Shown: positions 55,209 through 56,236 of the stretch, piece by piece
How positions within the stretch are numbered: position 1 is the stretch's first letter
Layout of the letters: every line of letters begins with the position of its first letter
Source of the DNA: Bacteroidota bacterium
GTDB lineage: Bacteria > Bacteroidota > Bacteroidia > Chitinophagales > BACL12
DNA: 56,236 nt
Assembly: GCA_029571985.1 (NCBI GenBank)
Contig: JAKQVC010000046.1
Location: forward strand, 1 to 56,236
Reading direction: 5' to 3'
Notes under the pieces: generated by a model
Database searches by the model: none
What the model was told of the DNA's origin: nothing
Seen by the model: the letters and a program-made list of their open reading frames with translations, nothing else
Program-made: the position numbers and the translations under genes

Positions 55209-56236
55209 ATGCGATTGCTCGGATGTTTATTTGTTTTCTTATGTCAGTCGCTTTCCGGCCAAACGCTTATTGATTTTGCTTTGCAGGATATCACGCGTGT
55301 CATTATGTACGACATGTATTCTGCTCCGGGGGCATCGCGGGCTTATGCGTATATCTGTATTGCCGGATATGAAGCGTCTTGTGTAACCGACAAGCATTAT
55401 CCTTCACTAACAACACATCTGCAAGCAGCACCAAAGATTCGTCGTCCGGGTAAAACAAAAAAATTAGATCCTGAGCGAGTGGCAGCTTACGCGATGTATA
55501 TTACGGCACGCAGCTTTGTGTACTCGGAAGAATTGTTGTTAGAGGCGCAACAGAAAAATTTAGGTTTAACGGATACGGATGATATTAATTTTCAATTTGG
55601 GAATCGGGTAGCCGAGGCAATTTTAGATTGGGCTTCTACAGATGGTTACAGCCAGACGTTCAATATGGACCGATATAATCCGCTGTTGTTGCCTGGAACA
55701 TGGGAGCCGACACCACCCGACTTTGCGCCGGCGCTCGAGCCATATTTTGGCACGGTGCGGCGGTTTATTACAGGTACTGAATTTGTGCAACCGCTGCCGC
55801 CACTTCCGACGTTTTCAGTAAATCAAGAGGATGTTTGGCATACTTACGCACGTGCCGTTTACGACAGCTCGTTTACCCTCACGCAAAAACAACAGGCAAT
55901 CGTGTTTTTCTGGGATGATAATCCTTTTGAAATTGTTCAGAAAGGTCATTTGCAATATGCCATCAAAAAAGTAAGTCCTGCGGGTCATTGGCTTGATATT
56001 TGTCGCACCGCATTAGACAGCGTACACGCCGGTGCATTGCAGAGAAGTCAGGCATATGCCTTGGTGGCCGTGGCAATGGCAGATGCCGTTTATGCGGCCT
56101 GGGACACCAAATATGCGTATTCAGTATTACGGCCGGAGACGTATATTAATGCCAATATAGATGCCAATTGGCGACCGTTGATTCCTTCGCCGCCATTTCC
56201 GGAGTATCCGAGTGGGCATAGTTGCATTTCTGCCGC
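55209..56236 (+). CDS. Vanadium-dependent haloperoxidase / PAP2-family protein (C-terminus outside window)
   Basis: The frame is open from ATG 55209 to the right edge (342 codons). A signal peptide (MRLLGCLFVFLCQSLSGQ) is followed by a helical region. Near the edge YSVLRPETYI, then PLIPSPPFPEYPSGHS are the vanadate/phosphate-binding motifs of the vanadium haloperoxidase and PAP2 phosphatase superfamily; the final His-containing motif lies outside the window. The wider spacing and the PPFPEYPSGHS form point to the bacterial haloperoxidase-like group that occurs widely in Bacteroidota with unknown substrate. Exported by the Sec route. A T9SS domain may follow but cannot be seen. Confidence 0.88.
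   Translation, partial: MRLLGCLFVFLCQSLSGQTLIDFALQDITRVIMYDMYSAPGASRAYAYICIAGYEASCVTDKHYPSLTTHLQAAPKIRRPGKTKKLDPERVAAYAMYITARSFVYSEELLLEAQQKNLGLTDTDDINFQFGNRVAEAILDWASTDGYSQTFNMDRYNPLLLPGTWEPTPPDFAPALEPYFGTVRRFITGTEFVQPLPPLPTFSVNQEDVWHTYARAVYDSSFTLTQKQQAIVFFWDDNPFEIVQKGHLQYAIKKVSPAGHWLDICRTALDSVHAGALQRSQAYALVAVAMADAVYAAWDTKYAYSVLRPETYINANIDANWRPLIPSPPFPEYPSGHSCISA

Noticed and set aside
1-56236. Insertion sequences, integrases, phage genes, rRNA or tRNA
   Set aside because: I searched for transposase and integrase motifs among the translated frames and for tRNA-like CCA/TΨC patterns in the gaps and saw none.

Overview
The window comes from a Bacteroidota chromosome, most likely an environmental member of the Chitinophagia/Saprospiria type. 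The evidence is repeated type IX secretion (T9SS) C-terminal sorting domains, a DUF5686 carboxypeptidase-regulatory-like barrel protein, a two-component-propeller sensor kinase, many short lipoproteins with a lipobox, and TAnnTTTG (-7) promoter elements in place of obvious Shine-Dalgarno sites. I see no rRNA, tRNA, CRISPR array, transposase or phage gene. It reads as ordinary chromosome rich in cell-surface and secreted functions.

Layout. Positions 1-2000 (minus): a truncated lipoprotein, a GAD-like/Tdi1-type immunity-like protein and a Rieske oxygenase alpha subunit. Positions 2.1-10.4 kb (minus): a propeller-type sensor histidine kinase, its NarL-type response regulator, and a 1369-residue secreted adhesin built from five PPC-like and about nine Ig-like repeats. 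Positions 10.4-16.8 kb (minus): a frameshifted secreted protein, a PIG-V-like GT-C membrane glycosyltransferase, a lipoprotein, a DUF4932-like protein and a B12-type radical SAM enzyme. Positions 16.9-26.9 kb (mixed): a DUF3817 membrane protein, lipoproteins, a T9SS-exported GH13 alpha-amylase, the DUF5686 protein, a T9SS metalloprotease, an L,D-transpeptidase-like lipoprotein and a T9SS protein. Positions 27-30.6 kb: YceI, DUF1295, cupin and unknown secreted proteins.

Positions 30.7-36.2 kb (plus) form the most coherent module: a KdpD-like sensor kinase that lacks the usual N-terminal KdpD/Usp part, an overlapping KdpE-like regulator, the Kup potassium transporter, a 94-residue unknown protein and an outer-membrane porin-like barrel. 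It looks like a potassium uptake cassette in which Kup takes the place of KdpFABC. After it come asd (lysine/threonine/methionine and peptidoglycan precursor synthesis), a lamin-tail surface protein, a 2054-residue thioester alpha-2-macroglobulin containing a TonB-plug-like motif, a CPBP membrane protease, a lipoprotein, a UvrD-type helicase fused to a PD-(D/E)XK nuclease with a probable Fe-S cluster, a zinc peptidase, a T9SS-exported sulfatase and a truncated vanadium-haloperoxidase/PAP2-family protein.

Two points cut across genes. At least seven genes have a TAnnTTTG/A element exactly 4 nt before the start codon, which predicts leaderless mRNAs. Several convergent gene pairs meet with 0-5 bp between stops and no terminator.
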